A stretch of DNA of 64,000 bases, taken from Phycisphaerae bacterium (GTDB lineage: Bacteria > Planctomycetota > Phycisphaerae > UBA1845 > Fen-1342). The stretch's first letter is position 1. The number at the start of each line of letters is the position of its first letter. The notes below the pieces were generated by a model, which made no database searches, was not told where the DNA came from, and saw only the letters and a program-made list of their open reading frames with translations. The stretch spans positions 289,466 through 353,465 of the forward strand of contig JAJVHV010000003.1 of the NCBI GenBank assembly GCA_022072445.1, in the 5' to 3' direction. This document shows, piece after piece, positions 9,658 to 16,877 of the stretch. Made by a program: the position numbers and the translations under genes.

Positions 9658-11742
9658 ATGAAACGCGCTCACTTTTCCACAACCCGCGTATCGATTCCGG
9701 GCATGACCATCGCGTTGTCGCTTCTGAGCCCGGCGCTACCGCTGCTGGCGGCCTCGGCCGCACGGGCCGACGGGCCGCCGGCGATCGTGCAGGTCTTTGG
9801 CGGGCAGCGCGGCACTACGTCCCTCGCGTATTCGCCGGACGGACAGACCATCGCGAGTGGAGCGTTCGACGCGACCATCAAGCTGTGGGACACCGCCGAC
9901 GGCCGACTGAAGCGGACGCTCATGACGCCGGTGCAGCCGGCTTCGCTGGCGTATTCGCCGGACGGGTCCGCGCTACTGTCGGGGCACTGGGATGGCGTCA
10001 TTCGCATCTGGTCGCCCACCGACGGAGCGCTCGTTCGGGAGCTGCCCGGGCACTTCTCGGGCGTGCTCGGGCTGGCGCTGACGCCGGACGGACAGACGCT
10101 GGTTTCGTCCGGGGCAGACCGCACGGTGCGCGTCTGGGACTGGCCGAACGGGTCGCCCTTGCGCACGCTCACCGGTCACATGGATTACGTCTACGGCCTG
10201 GCGAGTTCACCGGACGGCGTACACGTCGCGTCGGGCAGCAATGACAAAACCATCCGCATCTGGCGGATTTCCGACGGCGCGCTGATCCGCACGCTGAACG
10301 GGCATACCAGTTATGTCACCGGCGTGGCTTATTCGCCGGACGGATCGCGGCTTTATTCATGCTCGCTGGATCGATCGCTGCGGACCTGGCAGATCTCCAA
10401 CGGCCAACTGTTGCGCAACACATCGCTGGGCACGTGCAGCGCGACGGCGCTGGGCGTGTGCGACGGCGGGGCGGCCGTTGCGGTGACGGCGTGCCACGAC
10501 GTGCAAATCTACCAGACCTCGGACGGAGCGCTCCTGCGCACGCTTCCGCACGCGGATTTTGTGCGCACCCTGGCGGTCTCAGCCGCCGGCGACCGGCTGG
10601 CCACCGTGTGCAAGACGGTCGCCAGCGGCACGATTCACGAGTGGAATCTCAATAGTGGCGATCTGATTCACTCGTTCGTCGGGCATTCCGACCATGTTCC
10701 GGCCGTGGCATTCGACCCGACCGCTGACACCGTCTGGACCGGGTCGCACGATCAAACCGTCCGTTCGTGGGACGTCGGCTCGGGCCAGCAACTCTCGGCG
10801 ATCGACGAGGAGTGGGGCGTGAACAGCCTGTCGGTCGCGCCCGATGGAACGCGCGTCGCCGTGGCCGACTTCCTGTCGCGCATCGTGCTCCGCGACCCGT
10901 CGGACGGGCAGATTCAGGCGACGATTTCGGGCTTCGGCGAGGTCTACGACGTGGAATACTCGGCCAGCGGCGCGCTGCTGGCCGCAGGCATGGCGAGCGG
11001 ACACGTCCGCGTGTTCGACCCGTCCGGCGGCGCACTTCTCCAGACGTTTGGCCCGCTGGATGGGCCGGTCTTCGACGTCGAATTCTCACCCGACGACGCG
11101 TTGCTGGCGGCCGGGGCGTCGTGCGGCTGCGGCGAGTTGCCGAGCGACTTCGGCCCGGTGGCGGTCTGGCGGCTGAGCGATGGGGTCGAGATCTTCCGGC
11201 GCGACGCGCACGTCGACGCGACGACCAGCGTCGCATTCTCGCCGGACGGGGCGCTGCTGGCCTCGGTGGGAGAGGACGACGCGCTGCGGCTCTGGCGTGT
11301 CGCGACGGGAGAGCCGGTGCGAACGGCGCACGCGGGTGCGGCGCAGGCGGGGGTGCTGTTTACGGCGGATGGCCGGAGCTTGTTGACGACCTGCGCGGAC
11401 GGGACGATTCGCGTCTGGCGGACGGCCGACCTGGGGCTGCGGACGACGTATGACCAGGAGACGGCGGGCGCCTGGGCGTTGGCGCGCTCCGCGGACGGCG
11501 CCCTGTTTGCGTATTCGCGCGACGACGCGTCGGTCGTGGTGGCGCAGACGCCCACATTCTGCGACGCGGTCGACACGAACTGCGATGGGTCGTTCAACGG
11601 GTTTGACGTCGATCCGTTCGTGGAGTTGCTGACGGGCGGCGCGGGGCCGTGTGCGCCGTGCGCGGGCGACGTGAACGGCGACGGCAGCGTCGATGGCGGC
11701 GACATCGATGGGTTTGTCGACGCGCTGCTGGGAGCGGGATAG
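9658..11742 (+). CDS. secreted WD40 beta-propeller protein with C-terminal dockerin-like repeat
   Basis: The start is placed at 9658, where GGGAG lies six bases upstream and a signal peptide follows (residues 1-37, ending ARADG). The protein then has about twelve WD40-type blades, most carrying SPDG and a closing W such as IKLWD, IRIW or VRVWD, so it probably forms two propellers. The last 60 residues hold two calcium-loop segments, DTNCDGSFNGFD and DVNGDGSVDGGD, each followed by a short helix. This is the layout of a type I dockerin. Such tails are common on exported planctomycete proteins; whether a cohesin partner exists cannot be told from this window. The propeller suggests a scaffold for protein binding outside the cell. 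Confidence 0.85.
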   Translation: MKRAHFSTTRVSIPGMTIALSLLSPALPLLAASAARADGPPAIVQVFGGQRGTTSLAYSPDGQTIASGAFDATIKLWDTADGRLKRTLMTPVQPASLAYSPDGSALLSGHWDGVIRIWSPTDGALVRELPGHFSGVLGLALTPDGQTLVSSGADRTVRVWDWPNGSPLRTLTGHMDYVYGLASSPDGVHVASGSNDKTIRIWRISDGALIRTLNGHTSYVTGVAYSPDGSRLYSCSLDRSLRTWQISNGQLLRNTSLGTCSATALGVCDGGAAVAVTACHDVQIYQTSDGALLRTLPHADFVRTLAVSAAGDRLATVCKTVASGTIHEWNLNSGDLIHSFVGHSDHVPAVAFDPTADTVWTGSHDQTVRSWDVGSGQQLSAIDEEWGVNSLSVAPDGTRVAVADFLSRIVLRDPSDGQIQATISGFGEVYDVEYSASGALLAAGMASGHVRVFDPSGGALLQTFGPLDGPVFDVEFSPDDALLAAGASCGCGELPSDFGPVAVWRLSDGVEIFRRDAHVDATTSVAFSPDGALLASVGEDDALRLWRVATGEPVRTAHAGAAQAGVLFTADGRSLLTTCADGTIRVWRTADLGLRTTYDQETAGAWALARSADGALFAYSRDDASVVVAQTPTFCDAVDTNCDGSFNGFDVDPFVELLTGGAGPCAPCAGDVNGDGSVDGGDIDGFVDALLGAG

Positions 11743-11754
11743 GTGCGGAGAATG

Positions 11755-11844
11755 TCGAATAGCGAGTTACGAATAACGAATTGAACTCCGGCGGCGGTTT
11801 TGTGAGCGCTGAATTCGTAATTCGCTACTCGTAGTTCGGAATTC
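11755..11844. repeat. AT-rich inverted repeat between convergent genes
   Basis: The left arm (11755-11784) and right arm (11811-11844) are built from units such as ACGAATAACGAATT and AATTCGTAATTCGC, and match with about 21 of 28 positions when one is reversed. The base composition is strikingly lower in GC than its surroundings. It separates the ends of two convergent genes and could act as a two-way terminator, although no U-tract is evident. Confidence 0.6.
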
Positions 11845-11850
11845 ACGCCC

Positions 11851-13365
11851 TCAGCGCCGCAACCACGCCGTGTAGACCGCTGCGCCAGCGGCGGGAATCC
11901 AGAGCGCCAGCGACGGCGACGGCCAGACCAGCAGCGCGGCCAGAAGCGCGGCGGGCAGCAGCCCGAAAGCGGCGGCGTTGGCGATGTCCGGTTCGCGTTC
12001 ATCGAAGCACTGCCCCCGCTGCCACGTCAGTACCAGCAGCGCGATCAGCAGCCACGCACAGCCCCGGACGCCCAGCGCGGCATCAAAGTACGCGCCGATC
12101 AGGGCCAGGCCCGCGACGGAGGCGGCCGCGGAGCTGAGGCGGCGGGCGTCGGCCGGGGGACGGGCGGAGTGGGCGGTATAGCGGTCCACGTCGCGCGTCG
12201 GACCATCGGACCTGGAACGCAGCATGCGCCCCGCGGCCAGCAGCAGCAGCCCGCTGACGATTATTAGCGCGCCGGCCGACGGCACAGCGCCTGCCGATGC
12301 GCTTGCGCTCTGCGCGACGCCGATGACTGCGGCCCCCGCCGCCGCCACGCCGGCGAGCTGCCGCGCCGCGGGGATCAGCCGGCCGGCGGTGGTCCACGCG
12401 GCTCCGTTTCGCAGTTGCTGACGCCAGAAACCAGCCAGCCACGAGAGGTGCAGGCTGGCGACGCACAGGCCGTTCGCCGCACTGAGTGGCACAGCGGGCG
12501 AGTCGCCGAAAGGCGGTGGCCAGATTCGCGCGATCGCGGCGAAGGCGTGTGCTGTTGCCCCCGCTGCCAGCGCCAGGCCGACCGTCCCGGCGATCGGGAG
12601 ACTGACGCGATGAAACGCGTTCAGCACGGCCAGAGCCGCGGCGAAGAGCGCCAGCGCGGTGAGCAGCGTGGGCGGTGCGGCCGCGACCAGCAGCCCGGCG
12701 ATCGACCCGACCAATGTCGCGCTGGCCGCGAGTTCGCGGGGCGGCTGTTCGTCGTCCGCCAAGTGCTCGGGTTGCGTCAGCCAGGCGGCGCGACGCCGCT
12801 GCCAGCGGCGCAGCCCGTCCCCGACGACTGCGACCAGGGCCAGCAGGCTGAGCAGCAGCGCGATGCTGACGGGGTGGAGGGTGGCGGCGGTCGTGCGCTC
12901 CAGAGCGGGGAAAGCCGCGCGTGCCAGGCACACCACGGGTAGAAGCGCGTACGCTCCGCCGGCGGCGGTCGGCGCGACGCGCGACGCCGCCAGCGCGGCG
13001 AGCAGGAGCACGACGGCATCGGCGGCGCCGCCGGGCGGACCCGACAGCAGGCAGGCGTGGGCCGCCAACCAGCACCAGGTGCTCGCGGCAGCGTGGATGG
13101 AGGCGCGCGCGCCGGCCGTCGTGCGGCCGACCGCCGACGACGCAAGCCAGATCAGAGCCAGTGCCGCCAGCGCCCGGCCCACGCGGTGCGCGAACAGGGC
13201 GGGTGGGCTGGCGGCGTCGACGTAGGCAGTCAGGGCGGCGAGCGTCAGACCGGCGGCGAGCCAGCTTTCGGCGACGCCCGGCGAGCAGCGCCCGCGAATC
13301 AAAAACGCCGCCGCTGCAAAGAGGGCGGCCACGATTGCGGCGGGGAATTGCTCGACGAGGATCAC
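11851..13365 (-). CDS. large multi-pass membrane protein of unknown function
   Basis: This protein is rich in alanine and leucine, with roughly a dozen or more hydrophobic helices and short charged loops, for example around QRRRAAWLTQPEHLADDEQPP. I recognise no family motif. The reading frame continues upstream to 13887, but that part is proline and arginine rich, crosses palindromic repeats and overlaps the J-domain gene, so it is not accepted. The GTG at 13365 is the best start, with GGAG about ten bases upstream; no early in-frame ATG exists. The stop lies 108 bases from the convergent WD40 gene. Confidence 0.55.
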   Translation of the reverse strand: MILVEQFPAAIVAALFAAAAFLIRGRCSPGVAESWLAAGLTLAALTAYVDAASPPALFAHRVGRALAALALIWLASSAVGRTTAGARASIHAAASTWCWLAAHACLLSGPPGGAADAVVLLLAALAASRVAPTAAGGAYALLPVVCLARAAFPALERTTAATLHPVSIALLLSLLALVAVVGDGLRRWQRRRAAWLTQPEHLADDEQPPRELAASATLVGSIAGLLVAAAPPTLLTALALFAAALAVLNAFHRVSLPIAGTVGLALAAGATAHAFAAIARIWPPPFGDSPAVPLSAANGLCVASLHLSWLAGFWRQQLRNGAAWTTAGRLIPAARQLAGVAAAGAAVIGVAQSASASAGAVPSAGALIIVSGLLLLAAGRMLRSRSDGPTRDVDRYTAHSARPPADARRLSSAAASVAGLALIGAYFDAALGVRGCAWLLIALLVLTWQRGQCFDEREPDIANAAAFGLLPAALLAALLVWPSPSLALWIPAAGAAVYTAWLRR

Positions 13366-13433
13366 GCGAGTCGGACTCCGGCGCGGCCGGGCGGCGGCGC
13401 GAGCGGTATCATAATGGCGGAAGCAGGCTGTGG

Positions 13434-13460
13434 GTGCGAGATGGGAATCTCGCACGAGCC
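13434..13460. repeat. palindromic element, family C, copy 1
   Basis: This is a perfect 9-bp stem, GTGCGAGAT and ATCTCGCAC, around a GGGA loop, followed by GAGCCGCC. A close copy lies at 20661-20687. The following 100 bases contain further hairpins (GCGGGA/TCCCGC at 13493-13510 and GCGAGA/TCTCGC at 13520-13537). Confidence 0.65.
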
Positions 13461-13570
13461 GCCGCATGAGACGAATGCGGTGTGAACGGAGCGCGGGAGT
13501 GGATTCCCGCGAGCGTGGTGCGAGAGAAGATTCTCGCGCCAGCCACGAAAGGACTCTCGCACCAGCCACA

Positions 13571-13642
13571 TTCTCGGGTGGCGCGGGCGTCCTGCCCGCT
13601 GTTGTGGTAGCAGGGGGCAGGCAGGATGCCGGCCCCACCCTC
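13571..13642. repeat. interspersed palindromic element, family A, copy 2
   Basis: This element starts TTCTCGGGTGGCGCGGGC, forms the hairpin GCGGGCGTCCTGCCCGC, and ends with GGCAGGCAGGATGCCGG then CCCCACCC. It matches copy 1 at 3998-4068 over almost its full length. It lies just upstream of the J-domain gene. Confidence 0.75.
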
Positions 13643-13663
13643 GGGTGCGTGTGGAGTTGAGTG

Positions 13664-14221
13664 ATGTCAGCCCGGCCCAATGACCCGCAGGATGGGAGCG
13701 AAGCGCTGCACGCATTCTTCGAGCGTGTCTGGCGCGAGGACATCGCTCCCCTGCTCGACGACCACCGCCGGGCGCAGCGCGAGAAAGCGGCCCGCACCGC
13801 GGGCCGGCTGGCGGCGGGCGCGGGGCGGCTGGCTGATGGTTTGCTGGGTCTGCGCGGTAAACCATTCACGCGCTTCATGACGATCATGGGTTCGACGCTG
13901 GGCGCGGTCCTGCCGGACGTGTGGGATTGGCGCTGGTTCCGGCGGGCGGACGCGTCGCAGCGCCGCGCCGTCGAGGAGCACGTGCGCGGGCGCGTCGATC
14001 AGGGTGAGCTGGATGAGGCCCTGGCGCTGCTGGGTCTGGATCGTCGCGCGAACGCCGACGCGCTGCGGAGCGCCTGGCGCGGTTTGTCGCAGCGCTGGCA
14101 TCCGGACAAGGCGCCCGATGACGCCTCGCGTGACGAATATCGGCTTCGCTTTGTCGCTCTCCAGGCGGCGCACGATCGCGTCGGTGCCGCGCTGGAGCGC
14201 GGCGAACTGCCGGCGCGCTGA
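13664..14221 (+). CDS. C-terminal J-domain protein
   Basis: The ATG at 13664 has GGAG seven bases upstream. Residues 1-60 are charged and helical, and residues 68-90 contain a moderately hydrophobic stretch (FMTIMGSTLGAVLPDVWDW). The last 70 residues form a J domain: DEALALLGLDRRAN, a helix, then the invariant H146-P-D148 in WHPDKAPD, and a final helix. The J domain would stimulate an Hsp70 (DnaK) ATPase and recruit it to wherever the N-terminal part binds. DnaK is not encoded nearby. The order, with the J domain last, resembles specialised DjlA-like cochaperones rather than DnaJ. It lies 24 bases ahead of aat and may be co-transcribed with it. Confidence 0.8.
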   Translation: MSARPNDPQDGSEALHAFFERVWREDIAPLLDDHRRAQREKAARTAGRLAAGAGRLADGLLGLRGKPFTRFMTIMGSTLGAVLPDVWDWRWFRRADASQRRAVEEHVRGRVDQGELDEALALLGLDRRANADALRSAWRGLSQRWHPDKAPDDASRDEYRLRFVALQAAHDRVGAALERGELPAR

Positions 14222-14245
14222 GGCGGATGGAATCCGATTCCGGCC

Positions 14246-14884
14246 ATGCAACGAATCCCGGAAGATCCGCCGCTGAGTGCCGATCTCATCCTGGCTGCCT
14301 ATGCCTGCGGCGTGTTCCCGATGGCCGACGCCGACGGCGTCATTTCGTGGTTCAGCCCGGACCCGCGCTGCATTTTCGAGCTCGACCGCGTACACGTGCC
14401 CCGCACGCTGCGGCAGACCATCGGCCGGGGTCGCTTCGAGCTGCGGATCGACACCGCCTTCGCCGCCGTCATCGACGGCTGTGCCGACCGCGACGAGGAG
14501 ACGTGGATCTCCAGCGAAATCCGCGAGGTCTATTGCGAGCTGCACCGGCGCGGCTGTGCGCACTCGGTCGAAGCGTGGCAGGACGGTGTGCTGGCCGGCG
14601 GGCTGTACGGCGTTGCGCTGGGCGGCGTGTTCTTCGGCGAGTCGATGTTCCACCGCGTCCGCGACGCGTCCAAGGTCGCGCTCGTCGCGCTGCTGGAGCG
14701 CCTGCGGCTGCGCGGCTTCCACTTTTGCGATACGCAGTGGCAGACGCCGCACCTGGCCCGCTTCGGGACCGTCGAGATCCCACGGCGCGTCTACCTCCGG
14801 CGGCTGTCCGACGCGTTGCAGGCCGACTGCCGTTTCGCGGAGGGTCCGGCCCCTGAGTGCAGGAACGATCAACCAGGAGATTGA
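14246..14884 (+). CDS. aat: leucyl/phenylalanyl-tRNA-protein transferase
   Basis: This enzyme moves Leu or Phe from aminoacyl-tRNA to proteins with N-terminal Arg or Lys, creating N-degrons for ClpS/ClpAP. The 212 residues match the family length. Characteristic stretches are AAYACGVFPMAD, WFSPDPRCIF, the GGLYGVALGGVFFGESMF core, the SKVALVALLERL helix and FHFCDTQWQTPHLARFG. It starts 24 bases after the J-domain gene, so protein quality control may link the two. ClpS and ClpA are not in this window. Confidence 0.95.
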   Translation: MQRIPEDPPLSADLILAAYACGVFPMADADGVISWFSPDPRCIFELDRVHVPRTLRQTIGRGRFELRIDTAFAAVIDGCADRDEETWISSEIREVYCELHRRGCAHSVEAWQDGVLAGGLYGVALGGVFFGESMFHRVRDASKVALVALLERLRLRGFHFCDTQWQTPHLARFGTVEIPRRVYLRRLSDALQADCRFAEGPAPECRNDQPGD

Positions 14885-14906
14885 TGCCGCGACCGGCAAA
14901 GTTCGA

Positions 14907-14915
14907 TGATAGAAT
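14907..14915 (+). promoter_or_regulatory. extended -10 box for the MerR/B12-fold gene
   Basis: TAGAAT at 14910-14915 is preceded by TGA, giving TGATAGAAT. It lies 45 bases before the ATG at 14961. The best -35 candidate (TTGATG, 14881-14886) is too far away for normal spacing. Confidence 0.4.
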
Positions 14916-14960
14916 CGTGCAATACGGTCATCTCCGATTCCGTGTGGCCACTGGGCGACG

Positions 14961-15869
14961 ATGAAGCAATTATTGACCACCAAGCAGGTTGCCCGCGCCA
15001 TCGGCGTCAGCGAAGCGTCCGTCAAACGCTGGTGCGACAAGGGCGCGGTTCCGTGCGCCCGTACTGCCGGCGGCCATCGGCGGCTGACGCTTTGCGGCAT
15101 CATCGAGTTCCTCCGCCGGAACGGCCACGAACTGGTGGAGCCCGAAGTGCTGGGCCTGCCGGCCGACACCGGCCGCCGCGAATGCGCGGTGGAGCGTTGC
15201 GCCAAGGCGTTTCATCGTTCGCTGGTCGCGGCTGACGAGCAGCACATGCGGCGCATGATTTACGACCTGTACCTAGCGGGGCGCACTTTCCGGGAAATCA
15301 TGGACCGGCACCTCGCGCCCGCCGTCCGCGCCCTGGGCGAATGCTGGGCACACGGGGAGCTGGAGGTCTTTGAGGAACGCCGGGCGGTCGAGATGGCGCT
15401 GCGGGCGGTGTATGAGATGCGCTGCATTCTCGGACCGGTCTGCAATGAAGCGCCGGTTGCGATCGGCGCGTCGCTGGAGCACGACCCGTACACCCTGCCG
15501 ACCGCGATGGTCGAGGTGACCATGCGCGAGCTGGGCTGGCGGGCGCAGTCGGTCGGCGCGGGGCTGCCGGCGGCAACGATCGCCACAGCCGTGCGGCGGG
15601 CACGTCCGAAAATCTGCTGGTTGAGTGTGTCGACCTTTCCGGACCTCGCGCGGTTCGTGGGAGACTACGCGATCGTCGCGGACGCGGCGCGCGGCTGCGG
15701 CTCGGCGATGGTCGTCGGGGGGCGGGCAATGAACGACGAGACCCGGCACGCGATCCGCTATGCCGCCTATTGCGACGCGCTCGGGCACCTGGTGGCATTC
15801 GCGGAGACGATTTATCAGAGAAGCGCGGCGTGCGTGGATGCGGCGCTGCCGGATCGTGCAGTCTCGTAG
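14961..15869 (+). CDS. MerR-like HTH regulator with B12-binding-type domain lacking the cobalamin ligand
   Basis: Residues 4-45 form a MerR/excisionase-type helix-turn-helix (TTKQVARAIGVSEASVKRW, then GGHRRL). Residues 80-160 look like the helical B12-binding cap domain (ECWAHGELEVFEERRA). Residues 166-290 have the Rossmann-like cobalamin-binding pattern. This is the architecture of CarH/LitR light-responsive repressors. However, the cobalamin motif DxHxxG reads D175-P-Y177-T-L-P180, so the axial histidine is tyrosine and the glycine is proline. The cap motif EH reads ER. The protein may bind another ligand or work without one. No carotenoid or photolyase gene is adjacent. Confidence 0.8.
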   Translation: MKQLLTTKQVARAIGVSEASVKRWCDKGAVPCARTAGGHRRLTLCGIIEFLRRNGHELVEPEVLGLPADTGRRECAVERCAKAFHRSLVAADEQHMRRMIYDLYLAGRTFREIMDRHLAPAVRALGECWAHGELEVFEERRAVEMALRAVYEMRCILGPVCNEAPVAIGASLEHDPYTLPTAMVEVTMRELGWRAQSVGAGLPAATIATAVRRARPKICWLSVSTFPDLARFVGDYAIVADAARGCGSAMVVGGRAMNDETRHAIRYAAYCDALGHLVAFAETIYQRSAACVDAALPDRAVS

Positions 15870-15872
15870 CGC

Positions 15873-16877
15873 TTATTGGTCGTTCGGATGCGGAGCAAAC
15901 AGAGCGCGGCGCAAGCGCTCGACGCGCCACCAGACCCATATCCACACTGCCAAGGCAAAGAGCTGCGGCGCGAGAAATACGCCCCACTCCGCCGCGCTGA
16001 TGAACCACCCCGACCACGTTGCGGCGAAGCTGGCGCGTTGCACGAGAGCGGTCAGCATGCTGAGGAGCAGGGCCAGGATCGGCGCAGCGACGATGAGCAT
16101 GTGCGCCAGGCGTGTGCCGCCCGCTCCGCGCGCGATGCGGTCGCCGTCCTGATCGCTGAGCAGCGTGATCAGCAGCAGACAGGCGCAGACGGCTTCGAGC
16201 GGGCCGGCGATCGCGGCGCCGACGGCGAATCCCGGCAGCAGGCTCGCCAGCAGCAGCAAGCCGGCGACGAGCATGCCGGCGACGGCGTAGTGCCAGCCGA
16301 GCGTCTGCTCCTTGCCGCGGCCGGCAATCATGCACGCCCAGCCGCCGGCGCCGGCCGTCGCGATCGCCGCCAGCGGCGCGACGCCGGGGAGTATCCAGAG
16401 TTTGAGGATCAGACAGGCCCGAATCAACCAGAGCACGCGCTCGACGCGCCGCTGCTCCGCGCCTCCGAACCAGCGCTCCAACATCGCCCGGGCGTGCGCC
16501 TGGCCGCACTCGGGACAGCGGAATCCGCTGTGCTCCTCGAGGCGGTAGCCGCACGAGAGGCAGCGGAAGTGCGATTTGTCGTCGGCCGGCGGCGCGGGCG
16601 CAGACGGCCGGCGGGCCGTGGCGGCAGGCTGGGGCGAACCCGGGGACGGCGGCGGCGCGACGCGCGACGAACCGCGGCTGTCTGACGGCACCGGGGTAGA
16701 TCCATTCGCCGAGGCGGTGGGTGCGGCCGAGGCGGGCGCCGCGGGCGCGGGTTGCGGCATGGCGGCCGAAGCGGGACTGGCCGTTCGAGGCGGCGGCGTC
16801 GGGCGCGGCTCGGCGTCGGCGCTGAGGCGGTCAAGCGCGTTGATCAGGTCGCGATCGGGTTTGTCCGCGGACGTCAT
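15873..16877 (-). CDS. zinc-ribbon multi-pass membrane protein
   Basis: This 334-residue protein starts at the ATG at 16877, which overlaps the sulfatase stop by four bases (ATGA), so translation is probably coupled. Residues 1-100 are a low-complexity Pro/Ala/Ser region. A zinc ribbon, CLSCG then CPECG spaced about 16 residues apart, follows around residues 105-127. After that come about six membrane helices and a short basic tail. The function is unknown; similar ribbon-plus-membrane proteins are common in planctomycetes. It converges on the MerR-like gene, with three bases between the stops. An in-frame extension to 17471 overlaps the sulfatase gene and is rejected. Confidence 0.75.
   Translation of the reverse strand: MTSADKPDRDLINALDRLSADAEPRPTPPPRTASPASAAMPQPAPAAPASAAPTASANGSTPVPSDSRGSSRVAPPPSPGSPQPAATARRPSAPAPPADDKSHFRCLSCGYRLEEHSGFRCPECGQAHARAMLERWFGGAEQRRVERVLWLIRACLILKLWILPGVAPLAAIATAGAGGWACMIAGRGKEQTLGWHYAVAGMLVAGLLLLASLLPGFAVGAAIAGPLEAVCACLLLITLLSDQDGDRIARGAGGTRLAHMLIVAAPILALLLSMLTALVQRASFAATWSGWFISAAEWGVFLAPQLFALAVWIWVWWRVERLRRALFAPHPNDQ

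Noticed and set aside
13366..13887. Upstream extension of the large membrane protein
   Set aside because: It crosses palindromic repeats and lies opposite the J-domain gene. No membrane helices or motifs are seen there.
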